Assembly: GCA_011799875.1 (NCBI GenBank)
Contig: CM022298.1
Coordinates: forward strand, 498,989,357-499,053,356
DNA from: Thinopyrum elongatum
Lineage: Eukaryota; Streptophyta; Magnoliopsida; Poales; Poaceae
Length of the DNA stretch: 64,000 bases
Reading direction: 5' to 3'
Shown here: piece by piece, positions 32,944 through 43,379 of the stretch
How positions within the stretch are numbered: position 1 is the first letter of the stretch
Layout: every line of letters begins with the position of its first letter
Translations under genes and position numbers: made by a program
Notes under the pieces: generated by a model
What the model saw: the letters and a program-made list of their open reading frames with translations, nothing else
The model's database searches: none
Told to the model about the DNA's origin: nothing

Positions 32944-34901
32944 CTCGTTGCCTTCCTGTGGGCGAATGTCGATGTGTTTGCTTGGTAACCATCTGACATC
33001 CCCGGTGTTCCCAGGGAGGTAATCAAGCACCACCTTGCTGTCTGCCCTCATGCTCGGCCCGTCAAGCAGAAGGTCAGAAAACAAGCTTGGAGCGGCAACA
33101 ATTCATTGCCGAAGAGATCAAGAAACTTGAAGCAGCTGGTTCGGTCAGGGGAGTGTTGCATCCAACATGGTTGGCGAACCCGGTGGTGGTGTGCAAGGCG
33201 AATGGGAAATGGAGGCTTTGCATAGACTTCACAGATCTGAATAAGGCATGCCCGAAGGACCCTTTCCCCTTGCCGCATATCGACCAGATTGTGGATTCCA
33301 CTTCCGGGTGCGATCTGCTTTCCTTCTTGGATGCATACTCCGGATACCATCAGATATTCATGTCTAAGGAAGACGAGGAGAAGACCGCGTTCAGAACCCC
33401 ATGTGGCACGTACTGCTTTGTGCGGATGCCCTTCGGATCAGTATCTTCGTTGATGATGGCTAGGAAAAGGAGGAAGCTGGACTCCGACAAGTCTTTACCG
33501 GCAGGGCCTCCAGAGGTCCCCGGTAGAGAAGCTGCCGGGAACAACTCCACTTCGCTTGGTGAGCTGCACTCTTCCGCAGGACCACAGGTCCTTGCGGTCG
33601 AGGTAGGCGCTCCCACGAGTGAGGAGGTGCTGTTAGTCCTAGTTGTCGAGCCACGAGCTCCAACTTGGGCACGACACATCGTCCGCTACCTCCAAACTGG
33701 AGAACTTCCCGAAGAGCAAGAAGAAGCTGAAAGAGTAGCCCGGAGGGCCAGTATGTATCAGTTTGTCGATGACACATTATACAGAAGTAGGCCCAACGGT
33801 GTGAAATTGAAGTGCATTTGTCGGGAAGAGGGGAAGGAACTGTTGGCAGAGATACACAAAGGCATGTGTGGCTCCCATATTGGATCAAGAGCCTTGGTTG
33901 GAAAAGCTTTCCGGCAAGGTTTCTACTGGCCCACGGCCCTCCAAGATGCAATTAAGCTAGTCACTAGATGTGAAGCCTGCCAGTTCCACTCCAAGAATAT
34001 CCATCAACCTGCTCAAGCTCTCTAGACGATCCCTTTGTCATGGCCATTTTCGGTCTGGGGGCTCGACATCTTGGGCCCCTTCCCCCGTACTACCGGGGGC
34101 TTTGAATTCTTGTACGTTGCAATCGACAAGTTTACAAAGTGGCCGGAAGTGGAGCCTGTGAGGAAGGTAACCACACAATCAGCTATCAAGTTATTGAAAG
34201 GATTGGTGTGCCATTTCGGAGTACCCGCCAGAGTCATCACTGACAATGGCACCCAATTCACAAGCCGCGCCTTCATGCAATATGTTCAAACCCTCGGAAG
34301 CAAGGTTTCATTCGCCTCTGTTGCTCATCCCAGGAGCAATGGACAAGCTGAGAGGATGAACGCTGAAGTGCTGCGTGGGCTCAAGACAAGGACTTTTGAT
34401 AAGCTGCAAAAGTGCAGCAGACGCTGGATCGATGAGCTGTCGGTGGTTCTTTGGTCCCTCCGTACGACACCAAATCGAGCTACCGGCCAGACTCCCTTCT
34501 CCCTAGTCTATGGGGCAGAAGCAATGCTCCCTACGAAACTCATATACGGGTCACCTCGAGTATTTTCCTACGATGAAGTAGAGCAAGAGCAGCACCGGCA
34601 TGGCGATGTCATGCTCCTCGAGGAGACCCGTCTCCGGGCTGCTCTGCGTGTTGCACGCTACCAGCAAGCCCTATGCCGCTATCACAGCCGTAGGGTCCAT
34701 GCCCGGAGCCTTGAAGAAGGCAACCTTGTCCTTAGGCGCGTTTAGTCTGCCAAGGGTTCCAACAAGTTGACGCCAAAGTGGGAAGGCCCTTACCGGGTAG
34801 TACGAGTCACCAGACCTGACGCAGTCCATCTGGAGACCGAAGATGGCATCAAAATGCAAAACTCATGGAATATTGAGCATCTTCGCAAGTTATACCCGTA
34901 A
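32944..34901 (+). pseudogene. pol of the Tat-type Gypsy, reverse transcriptase core deleted
   Basis: Continues the frame broken at 12120: LVAFLWANVDVFAW, then TAA at 32986-32988. After a frameshift near 33085 the reverse transcriptase N-terminal part follows (WRLCIDFTDLNKACPKD, LSFLDAYSGYHQI, TAFRTPCGTYCFVRMPFG). At about 33437 it jumps in frame to the linker preceding integrase, so the YVDD-bearing palm and RNase H are missing. Integrase has an HHCC zinc-binding region (about 33850-34000; CEACQF) and a catalytic core with Asp in WGLDILGP, Asp in ITDNGTQF and Glu in SNGQAERMN. TAG codons sit at 34023-34025 and 34743-34745; the natural end is TAA at 34899-34901 after LRKLYP. Confidence 0.87.
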
Positions 34902-35587
34902 GGCGCAGCTATCGGGCCCTGCCCCGGCAGCCACCCTTTTGTACAAGCCTTGCCGATGCGCATGTAACCCTTTGTACAAAGCCAGGCGCAGACCCTGAGC
35001 ACAGATAATAAAATGAAGCGCTGGCACCCTAAAAACATGCATGCATGATTAGCTTAGCATAAACTTGCCATGGTCATTTAGATGAGGTCATATGCTACTG
35101 TGTTTTCCCCTGCACTAACTACAGGGCTCTTGCCGACTTGATCCTGGTAAGAAGGGACGGAAAACAAGCTTACATATCGATCCCCGACAAGCCAAACAGA
35201 TAAGTTTCTTTTTATCCATACGTGTCTCTGTAAGAAGAAAACTTGTGCATAGAGAAACCTTGTCACCTTCAAAACATTTGTGCTCCCATCCTTTGATCCG
35301 AACGTTGTTTTGGTCAAGATGGTTGTAGTGGCATTTGACAGAAAAGGATCGACAAGGAGCCGGTTCCCTTCTGTGGTTTTAAGCCCGGCAGGCCAAGCGC
35401 CGAGGCAACAATGGAGGGCACCGACAAGATAGCTTGCCGGGAAAACTTGTTTACTTAAAAGTATAGAGGCGTTCCTCCTCTACATGGATGAGATACGTGC
35501 ACAAGTACCCGACAAGGCTTGTCTTTTTCATTAATATGCGGATAAACAAGTACAAACCTTACAGAGCACAAACATGGATAAAAGAGA
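34902..35587. other. Non-coding region after pol in the Tat-type element
   Basis: No supported ORF. It lies between the pol stop and the end of the antisense ORF and may include the 3' untranslated part of a minus-strand transcript. Short ORFs on both strands show no conserved motif. Confidence 0.6.
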
Positions 35588-36460
35588 TTACATATTTAAG
35601 ACTAAAATTTGGCGAGCGCCTACATCCTTTGAAATATAAAAAGGGCAGATGCCTCGTAATGCCTTTATTTCCCTCCTTCTCCCAGGGTTCATCTCGAGTG
35701 CGAAAAGGGCAAAAGGAGCACCTAGGCGAGGTGCGCATGGCAGAAGGCACCAAGAGAGCTTCCCCCGACAGCCGTCCGGAAGAGGCTGGTGATGATGGTG
35801 CCGGGGCAGGGAAGAATCAAAGAACGGAGCGACAAGCAGGCAGTACGAGACGAAGGCATCGGTGCCATCGTACTCTGACCTGACGGCCTGCCACCCGCCT
35901 TCCTTGTCTTCGCCGGTTTCCTCCTCGTCACTGTCGCTCCGGGAAGACGCCGGGCCCCTGGCCCGCCACTTCCCCCGGAGAGGCTGCTGATGGTGGTGGC
36001 GGCGCCCAAGGTGCGTTGAGGACACCACCCCCACCTTGGCGGGCAGGAGGGCGTCACCATCTTCAGCATCGCCCCCGACCTCGCCAGAGAGGGCAGCGCC
36101 GGGATCACTAAAGATCCCGGGCACGACGCCACAGGCGGGCACCAGAAGCCCTAAAGACTCCACCGACGGGCCTTCGGACTCCAGCAGCTCGCGGCAGAGG
36201 CGACACCCCTTCCCCGGACGGATAGCTCGTGTGGAGGGTGCGAGCACTCTGCCATTACGGAACGGCACGGCACCTTCCATACCGGACTTGACGTGGCAGC
36301 CATGGGTGCGCTGCCACCAGCTGCGACTGCCCCAACCACAGCCACCACGTCTCCCGCGGCCGCGGACCAGACTCACTCCCCGGGTATCAGCACAAGCCTC
36401 CGAGATCATCACTCCCAGGACGAGGCCCGGAGCCAGGCCCCGGCCTCTTTCCCTCGGCAT
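35588..36460 (-). CDS. Antisense ORF of the Tat-type element
   Basis: The minus-strand frame is open from 36679 to 35588. The chosen start is ATG 36460 (MPRERGRGLAPG), because a TATA box on the same strand (36532-36542) lies about 75 bp upstream; this gives about 290 residues. Composition is rich in Arg, Gly and Ser, with an acidic stretch SDSDEEETGEDKEGG followed by WQAVRSEYDG. A Cys-containing block GCRLCRELLESEGPSVESLG and LGLLVPACGVVPGIFSDPG look like conserved text. Tat-lineage elements such as maize Grande carry an ORF in reverse orientation between pol and the 3' LTR, which fits. The function is unknown and no enzyme motif is seen. The C-terminal part may be frameshifted, because it becomes low-complexity. 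Confidence 0.6.
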   Translation of the reverse strand: MPRERGRGLAPGLVLGVMISEACADTRGVSLVRGRGRRGGCGWGSRSWWQRTHGCHVKSGMEGAVPFRNGRVLAPSTRAIRPGKGCRLCRELLESEGPSVESLGLLVPACGVVPGIFSDPGAALSGEVGGDAEDGDALLPAKVGVVSSTHLGRRHHHQQPLRGKWRARGPASSRSDSDEEETGEDKEGGWQAVRSEYDGTDAFVSYCLLVAPFFDSSLPRHHHHQPLPDGCRGKLSWCLLPCAPRLGAPFALFALEMNPGRRREIKALRGICPFYISKDVGARQILVLNM

Positions 36461-36531
36461 GAAGATGGAGAAGGCAAGCAAGAAGAAGGAGAAGATGCTC
36501 GGATGAATGCCTCCGTTCCCCCCTCGCACTC

Positions 36532-36542
36532 CCTTTTTATAG
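36532..36542 (-). promoter_or_regulatory. TATA box for the antisense ORF
   Basis: On the minus strand CTATAAAAAGG is followed by a GC-rich leader and a TTCTCC/TTCTTC pyrimidine tract before ATG 36460, a typical plant core promoter plus 5' leader. It lies inside the Tat element and points against the element's own transcription. Confidence 0.6.
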
Positions 36543-37008
36543 ACGAGCTGGGACCAGGGGCTGGTGCTCCGCCTCCCCCCTGGGGGCTCCTTCAAATCCG
36601 ACCCATCTATGCCACCAACAGTGGCTGGACTCGTCAACCACCCTCTTGCACCAATCCGGGACGGTTGGGTATCTGCCACGACGCTCTTTCCTGCGCCATG
36701 CGCATCCGTTACCTACCCCATGCGTTGCATGCGGCATACGTGGCGGAAGGGACGAGCATGGTGGGAAGAGTGAAATGGCAGTTACCTCCCCGTGAATAAA
36801 AGTCATTCACGGGCCATTACAGAGATGGCCCCATTGCGTTTGGCTTCGTGCGATGCACGGGAAAACCGAAAACTGACTCAAGCACATATTAATGAAGAAG
36901 CAAGGAAAATATCAAGAAGAGAGCCACCGCAAGCGCCCCGCCTGTGTACCTGATTGGGCTTACCCCAACGGTGCTTGGCAGAATGTTCGGGCCAGGCCCG
37001 GGGGCTCC
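36543..37008. other. Promoter-side region of the antisense ORF and polypurine tract
   Basis: No gene. It would be the upstream region of the antisense ORF. Its right end GGCCAGGCCCGGGGGCTCC (36990-37008) abuts the 3' LTR and is the purine-rich plus-strand primer region of the Tat element. Confidence 0.6.
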
Positions 37009-37931
37009 TGTCAGTGCAACAAACCTTCACGTATGTTGCCCAGACTGTACACAGGCGCAATGGCGAGGATGGGGCAGCACCAAGCTCCCAAGATGAAACC
37101 AAGCCAGAGAGATGGCTCTTTGAGGAATCAAAGGGCGGATCAAGAAGACCAAGACAAGCCAAGGGAACAAGATGTCACTAAGAAAAGACCTCCCTTACCA
37201 GGCAGGCGAGCCTGGTCAGGTCGAGACCTCACCAAGAACAAGTCCCAAGATTTCCCCGGCGGGCTTGCCGGGGCCGCCAAGGGCAAATATCCCCGCCAAG
37301 ACTCCACCGCTCCACCGCATAGCGACGCAAGTCACTTATCAGTGTGGTGTCGAGCCCCCAAGTGATTAAGTGGCTGTCATTTGGCACGTGGCAGCCATTT
37401 GGAAGGGAGATTCCCCCTATATGACACCCGTCCAGAGGCGTGTCATGCAGACAGGTAGAAGATGGTTAAGCGGCGCGGCAGGCTTGCCGGGCTGCATCCT
37501 CAGCGTGACACCTAGCAGTGCATTTAATGCACTTTGTCCTAACTGCCAGAGTTAGGTATGATAGCACTATTGGTTATCTAATCAGTAGATAATGACTGTT
37601 TTGCCACTGTGGTAACCCCTTAGCCTATAAAAGGAGGGCCATGGCAACCTAAAAAAGGATTCGGACCCTTGTACACTCATACGCGCGTAGCTGCTCTCCC
37701 CGAGACGACCTTACCGGGCTTGACCGCTGCATGTCCACCACGGTCCTCTCTTCAATCCACCAAAGCAAGAGTAGGGTTTTACGCTTCTCAGCGGCCCAAA
37801 CCTGGGTAAAAACCACCAACGTCACCAGTGTCGTGTTGTTCCATGGCTTCCGCTCTTTGTGCTACGTGATCTCCCCCTGCCGAACCACAAGGGGATGATG
37901 GCCCCATTGGTGATCGTGTTCCACCACGATA
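37009..37931 (+). repeat. 3' LTR of the Tat-type element
   Basis: 923 bp, TGTCAGTGCAACAAACC to ...CCACCACGATA, with TATA box CTATAAAAGG at 37625-37634. The terminal CGACA is mutated to CGATA. It is followed by TSD GTTTT (37932-37936), after which the gag of Athila copy 2 resumes. Confidence 0.92.
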
Positions 37932-39958
37932 GTTTTTCAATCCATGGTTCTCTTTCTCTTCCATGTTTTCTAGCAACAAAGTCTCTTTTATCATATCTTT
38001 TATTCTTAGGTTGTGGGTTATCAAGATCAACAGCTGGTTCTATTTCAACATCTTTATCTGGTTGTTTATCATTGTCTGGTTGAGTGTCTTCATGAACATC
38101 ATCATTATCCTTTTCATTATCACTAGATGAGTGTTCATTACCAGATTGAGTTTCAGCATCAGAAATATAAACATCATTATCATTAACAGGAGGTTTTTCT
38201 ACTTCAGGTTCACTAGAGGCATGCAAAGTCCTACCATTTTTCTTTTTCTTCTTCTTTCTAGAAGGACTAGGTGCATCAGTGTTAATTCTTTGAGATTCAT
38301 GTTCAATTCTTTTAGGGTGTCCTTTAGGATAAAATGGTTCCTGAGTCATTTTACCTCCTCTAGTTGCTACTCTAACAACAAAGTCATTTATATTATTGTT
38401 CATTTCATCTAGCAGCTCTCTTTGAGATTTAGCAACTTGTTCTAGTTGAGTTTGAACCATAGAAGCATGTTTTCCTACACCTCTAACATTATTGGAGATT
38501 CTAAATAACAAGTCACTCAAGCGAGCAATCATATTGGAATTATATTTCAATTGTTTCATAACATTTTCATTGAAGTGATCTTGTTTTCTAATGTAGTTGT
38601 CAAACTCATAATGGCATTAACTAGGATGTTTATTGTAAGGGATGTTACTTTCATCAAATTTCATTAAAGAGTTTACCTCTACCACCGTCGGTAGTGGTGT
38701 GCCAAGTCCATGTATTTATTCAATAGGAGGTAAATTTTTAACATCCTCTACTTTAATACTTTTTTTCCTTCATACTTTTCTTTGCCTCTTGCATATCTTC
38801 AGGACTTAGATATAAGATACCCCTCTTCTTCGGAATGGGTTTAGGAGGTGGTTCAGGAAGAGTCCAATCATCATAATTTTTCAATATATTATTCAATAAT
38901 TCCTCAGCTTGTTCAACAGTTCGTTCCCTGAAAACACAACCAGCACAACTATCTAGGAAGTCCCTAGAAGCATCGGTTAGTCCATTATAGAAGATATCAA
39001 GTATTTCATTTTTCTTAAGAGGATGATCAGGCAAAGCATTAAGCAATTGGAGAAGCCTCACCCAAGATTGTGGGAGACTCTCTTCTTCAATTTGCACAAA
39101 GTTAAATATTTTCTGTAAGGCAGCTTGTTTCTTATGAGCAGAAAAATATTTTTCAGAGAAGTAGTAAATCATATCCTGGGGACTACGCACACAACCAGGA
39201 GCAAGAGTATTGTAACATATCATAGCATCACCCTTTAATGAGAATGGAAATAATTTGAGAATATAGTAGTAGCGAATCTTCTCATCATGAGCAAAAAGGG
39301 TGGCTATATCATTTAATTTAGTGAGATGTGCCACAATAGTTTCAGTCTCATAGCCATGGAAAGGATTAGATTCAACCAAAGTGATTAACTCTAGGTTGAC
39401 AGAGAATTCATAATCCGTATCATCAACAAAGATAGGTGAAGTAGCAAACTTAGGATCATGTTTCATTCTAGCATTCAAAGATTTTTCTTTCAGTTTGCAT
39501 AGTAATTTCTTAAGATCATCTCTATCATTGCAAGCAAGAAAATCTCTAGCTGTCTCCTCATCCATAACATAACCTTCAGGTATCTTAGGCAATTCATATC
39601 TAGGAGAGCTAGGCCTAATAGGTGTTTCAAGATTTTCAGTTTCAAGTACTTCATCAGTTTCAATAATTTCATCAGTTTCATCATTCTCAATATTTTTAGC
39701 TCTAGCAATTTGTTCATCAAGAAATTCACCTAGTGGCATATTATCATCAAGCAAGGTACTAGCATCATCATGAGTAGCATTCATAGCAGAAGTAGCATCA
39801 TCAATAACTTGCGACATATCAGAATTAATAGCATGTGGTGGTGTTGCAAGTCTACTCAAAATAGAAGGTGAATCAAGTGCAGAGTGTGATGACAGTTCCT
39901 TACCTCCCCTCGTCTTAGAGGGAAAAACCTTAGTCTTGGTATCCTTCAGATTCTTCAT
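37932..39958 (-). pseudogene. gag of Athila copy 2, N-terminal part
   Basis: ATG 39958 (MKNLKDTKTK) leads into the Gag domain: SPIFVDDTDYEFSVNLEL, LFPFSLKGDAMICYN, where the copy 1 equivalent reads AKVWYN. The frame is lost at about 38765, where a run of A has gained bases after KKSMKEK. A TAA follows at 38617-38619 in HPS-CHYEFDN. The same codon is TAA in copy 3 but CAG-like/CAA-type Gln in copy 1. The frame continues through LEQVAKSQRELLDEMNN and the Asp/Glu-rich linker to REPWIEK at the Tat insertion. It then rejoins KPMPFPPKST at 8146. Confidence 0.88.
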
Positions 39959-40008
39959 AGTGATAAATTGATAATAATCCCAAGTGACTCAACAAATATA
40001 GCTATGCT

Positions 40009-40025
40009 CCCCGGCAACGGCGCCA
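40009..40025 (-). other. Primer-binding site of Athila copy 2
   Basis: On the minus strand TGGCGCCGTTGCCGGGG, 11 bp from the LTR end at 40037. Identical to the site at 22765-22781. Confidence 0.85.
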
Positions 40026-40036
40026 GAAAAAGGTCT

Positions 40037-40047
40037 TGATAACCCAC
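40037..40047 (-). repeat. 5' LTR of Athila copy 2, first 11 bp
   Basis: TGATAACCCAC, cut by the solo LTR. The last five bases CCCAC are the TSD copy, repeated at 41607-41611. The LTR continues at 41612. Confidence 0.9.
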
Positions 40048-41606
40048 TGATGTCTACTACGCAACTTTATTCTTGTAGACTCGTGTTGGGCCTCCAAGCG
40101 CAGAGTTTTGTAGGACAGTAGCAATTTTCCCTCAAGTGGATGACCTAAGGTTTATCAATCCGTGGGAGGTGTAGGATGAAGATGGTCTCTCTCAAACAAC
40201 CCTCCAACCAAATAACAAAAAGTCTCTTGTGTCCCCAACACACCAAATACAATGGTAATTTGTATAGGTGCACTAGTTCGGCGAAGAGATGGTGATATAA
40301 GTGTAGTAATGATAGTAGATATTGATTTTTGTAATAGGAACAATAAAAAACAGCAAGGTAGCAATTGATAAAACGGAGCACAAACGGTATTGCAATGCTT
40401 GAAAATGAGGCCTAGGGTTCGTACTTTCACTAGTGCAACCTCTCAACAATGCTAATATAATTGGATCATATAACCATCCCTCAAAGTGCGATGAAGAATC
40501 ACTCCAAAGTTCCTATCTAGCGGAGAACATAAGAAGAAATTGTTTGTAGGGTACGAAACCACCTCAAAGCTATTCTTTCCGATCGATCTATCCTAGAGTT
40601 TGTACTAAAATAACACCAAATAATTTCAGATTCATAATACTCAATCCAACACAAAGAACCTCAAAGAGTGCCCCAAGATTTCTATCGGAGAAACAAAGAC
40701 AAGAACGTGCATCAACCCCTATGCATAGATTACCCCAATGTCACCTCGGGATTCCGCGAATTGAGTGCCAAAACATATATCAAGTGAATCAATACGATAC
40801 CCCATTGTCACCACGGGTATTCATAGCAAGACATACATAAAGTGTTCTCAAATCCATAAAAGTATTCAATCCGATAAAACGAAATCTCAAAGGGAAAACT
40901 CAATTCATCACAATAAGATAGAGAGGGGAAAACACCATATGATCCGACTATATTAACAAAGCCCGCGATACATCAAGATCATGACATCTCAAGAACATGA
41001 GATAGAGAGATTAAACACATAGCTACTGGTACAAACCCTCAGCCCCGAGGGTGGACTACTCCCTCCTCATCATGGTGGCCGCCGGGATGATGAAGATGGC
41101 CACCGGTGATGGTTCCCCCCTCCGGCAGGGTGCCGAAACGGGGTCTAGATTGGTTTCTCGTGGCTACAGAGGCTTGCAGCGGCGGAACTTCTGGTCTAGG
41201 GTCTCCGCGAGGGTTTTTGGAATATTTGGCAATTTATAGGGCGAAGAGGCGGTGCGGGAGGCCACCGAGGTGGGCACAACCCACCGGGGCGCACCTGGGG
41301 GCCCAGGCGCGCCCTGGTGGGTTGTGCCCCCCTCGGGGCACCCCCCAGGTGCTGCTCTGGCCCATTGGATGTCTTCTGATCCATAAAAAATCCACAAAAA
41401 GTTTCAGTGCATTTGGACTCCGTTTGATATTGATTTTCTGCGATGTAAAAAACAAGCAAAAACAGCAACTGGCACTGGGCACTATGTCAATAGGTTAGTC
41501 CCAAAAAATGATATAAAGTTGCTATAAAATGATTGTAAAACATCCAAGAATGATAATATGGCAGCATGAATACTTCATAAATTATAGATACATTGGAGAC
41601 GTATCA
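40048..41606 (-). mobile_element. Solo LTR of a Sabrina-like Gypsy family (1559 bp)
   Basis: TGATGTCTACTACGCAAC at 40048 to ...CATTGGAGACGTATCA at 41606, flanked by a perfect TSD CCCAC (40043-40047, 41607-41611). On the minus strand it starts TGATACGTCTCCAATG, the usual start of Sabrina-type Athila LTRs; orientation is inferred from that. No internal domain is present, so it is a solo LTR. It carries the GGTGGGTTGTGCC / GGCGCGCC hairpin (about 41270-41335), related to the one in the host element. Confidence 0.88.
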
Positions 41607-41611
41607 CCCAC

Positions 41612-43010
41612 AAGTATAGGGGATTGCAACAGTTTTCGAGGGTAGAGTATTCAACCAAAATTTATAGATTCGACACAAGGGGAGCCAAAGAATACTTGTA
41701 AGTATTAGCAGTTGAGTTGTCAATTCAACCACACCTGGAGATTAATTATCTGCAGCAATATGATCAGTAGCACAGTAATATGATAGTTTTGATAGCAGTG
41801 ATGATAGTAACAGTAACAGTAACAATGATAGCAATGATTTTGTAGCAAGTGTAACAGTAACAGCAGCAGTAGTAACTTAGCAAGAACAGTATATGGAAAA
41901 TTCATAGGCATTGGATCGGTGAATTCGTTGGATGATATTCATCATATAATAGTCATAACCTAGGGCGATACGGCACTAGCTCCAGTTCATAAATATAATG
42001 TAGGCATGTATTCCGTAAATAGTCATACGTGCTTATGGAAAGAACTTGCATGTCATCTTTTGTCCTACCCTCCCGTGGCAGCGGGGTCCATAAGGAAACT
42101 AAGGGATATTAAGGCCTCCTTTTAATAGAGAATCGGAACAAAGCATTAACACATAGTGAATACATGAACTCCTCAAACTACGGTCATCACCGGAAAGTAT
42201 CCCGATTACTGTCACACCGGGGTTTACGGATCATAACACGTAATAGGTGAATATGACTTGCAAGGTCGGATCTAGAACATAGATATAATGGTGATAACAT
42301 AAACGGTTTAGATCTGAAATTATGGCACCCGGGCCCAAAGTGACAGGCATTAAGCATGGCAAAGTCATAACAACATCAATCTCAGAACATAATTGATACT
42401 AGGGATCAAGCCCTAACAAAACTAACTCGATTACATGATGAATCTCATCCAAATCCTCACCGACCAGCGAGCCTACAAAGGAATTACTCACTCCCGGTGG
42501 GGAGCATCATGGAATTGGCGATGGAGAAGGGTTGGTGATGACGAAGATCAAAGATCCCCCTCTCTGGAGCCCCAAACGGACTCCAGATCTGGCCTCCCGA
42601 TGAAGAACAGGAGGTGGCGGTGGCTCCGTATCGTGAAACGCGATAATTCTTTCTCCCTGATTTTTCTCTCCAAAAATAGGATTTTATAGAGTCAGAGTCA
42701 GGGTCTGCGGGGCCACCAGGTGGGCACAACCCACCTGGGCGCGCCTGGAGGGGGGGCGCCCTGGTGGGTTGTGCTCACCCAGGGGCCCCCTCCGGTGGTT
42801 CTTGGCTCCATTATTTTTCTTTTATTCCATAAAAATTCTCCAAAAAGTTTCGTTCCATTCCAAGAACTTTTATTTCTGCACAAAAAAAACACCATGGTAG
42901 TTCTGCTGAAAACAGCGCCAGTTCGAATTAGTTTCATTCAAATCATGCAAATTAGAGTTCAAAACAAGAGCAAAAGCGTTAGGAAAAGTACATACGACGG
43001 AGAAGTATCA
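41612..43010 (-). repeat. 5' LTR of Athila copy 2, main part
   Basis: Continuation of 40037-40047: AAGTATAGGGGATTGC to ...GAGAAGTATCA. Together they give a 1410-bp LTR, equal to copy 1 within two bases. The hairpin is at about 42713-42785 and the AGT/AAC microsatellite at about 41785-41875. The right border is TSD GCAAC (43011-43015). Confidence 0.92.
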
Positions 43011-43015
43011 GCAAC

Positions 43016-43051
43016 CACAACATGTATCCGACTAAGATGAATTCAACATGA
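43016..43051 (+). pseudogene. PIF/Harbinger transposase pseudogene, last codons
   Basis: Continues the frame of 2961-3533 through the TSD (HIGN, then HNMYPTKMNST) to a TGA at 43049-43051. The continuity shows Athila copy 2 landed in the extreme C-terminal coding region of the Harbinger gene. Confidence 0.6.
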
Positions 43052-43379
43052 ACTATTTTGTTTCAAAACTTTACGTCTGGATTGTAATATTTTATTTGAA
43101 TTATTGTTGCACCGGATATTTGTCTTTCATTTGCTTAAGAATTATGTTACTCCTTCCGATCAAGGTTGTACTGAATCAATGATAATTAATATGGATCATA
43201 TGGAGTATTTGTTTTGCTTGTTTTGACAAATCTAGGTAAAGAAAAAAGAAATTAGAAGCGAACATTTGTTGTATGTGATTGGATGATGTACGCCTCTATC
43301 TATGAACACGCTGGATGTTTCAGCGGACATTTAATGATGTCCCATTTTAAACAATGATTCATGTTGGAGTTGCCCTCAC
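43052..43379 (+). other. 3' flank of the + strand Harbinger remnant
   Basis: AT-rich, no ORF. It ends in TTGGAGTTGC (43364-43373), the exact inverse complement of GCAACTCCAA (43380-43389) that begins the next element. This may be the 3' terminus of the + strand Harbinger element. Confidence 0.4.

Larger units (their letters stand above)
8147..37931 (+). mobile_element. Tat-lineage Gypsy retrotransposon, interrupted
   Basis: Two 923-bp LTRs (8147-9069, 37009-37931) with matching inverted ends TGTCG...CGACA (3' copy mutated to CGATA) are flanked by a perfect TSD GTTTT (8142-8146 and 37932-37936). Between them come a primer-binding site, a gag-protease frame, pol in + orientation, an antisense ORF and a polypurine tract. 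Pol was split at 12120/32944 by Athila copy 1 (TSD GCGCG). Without that insertion the element is about 9.0 kb. The order gag-PR-RT-INT, the integrase text and an antisense ORF before the 3' LTR point to the Tat lineage (Grande/Cinful relatives). Confidence 0.92.
3534..43010 (-). mobile_element. Athila-lineage Gypsy element, copy 2 (host of the nest)
   Basis: The element starts TGATAACCCACAAG at 3534 and ends ...AGAAGTATCA at 43010, flanked by a perfect 5-bp TSD GCAAC (3529-3533 and 43011-43015). The coding strand is minus: the 5' LTR and primer-binding site are at the right and the 3' LTR at the left. Removing the Tat element and the solo LTR leaves about 8.1 kb; it also lost about 1.5 kb around the 3' LTR. 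It encodes gag-protease and an ATHILA-type ORF, both broken. No reverse transcriptase or integrase is seen. The family is likely one of the large Triticeae Athila families (Fatima/Sabrina/WHAM group); I cannot fix the name without a repeat library. Confidence 0.92.
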
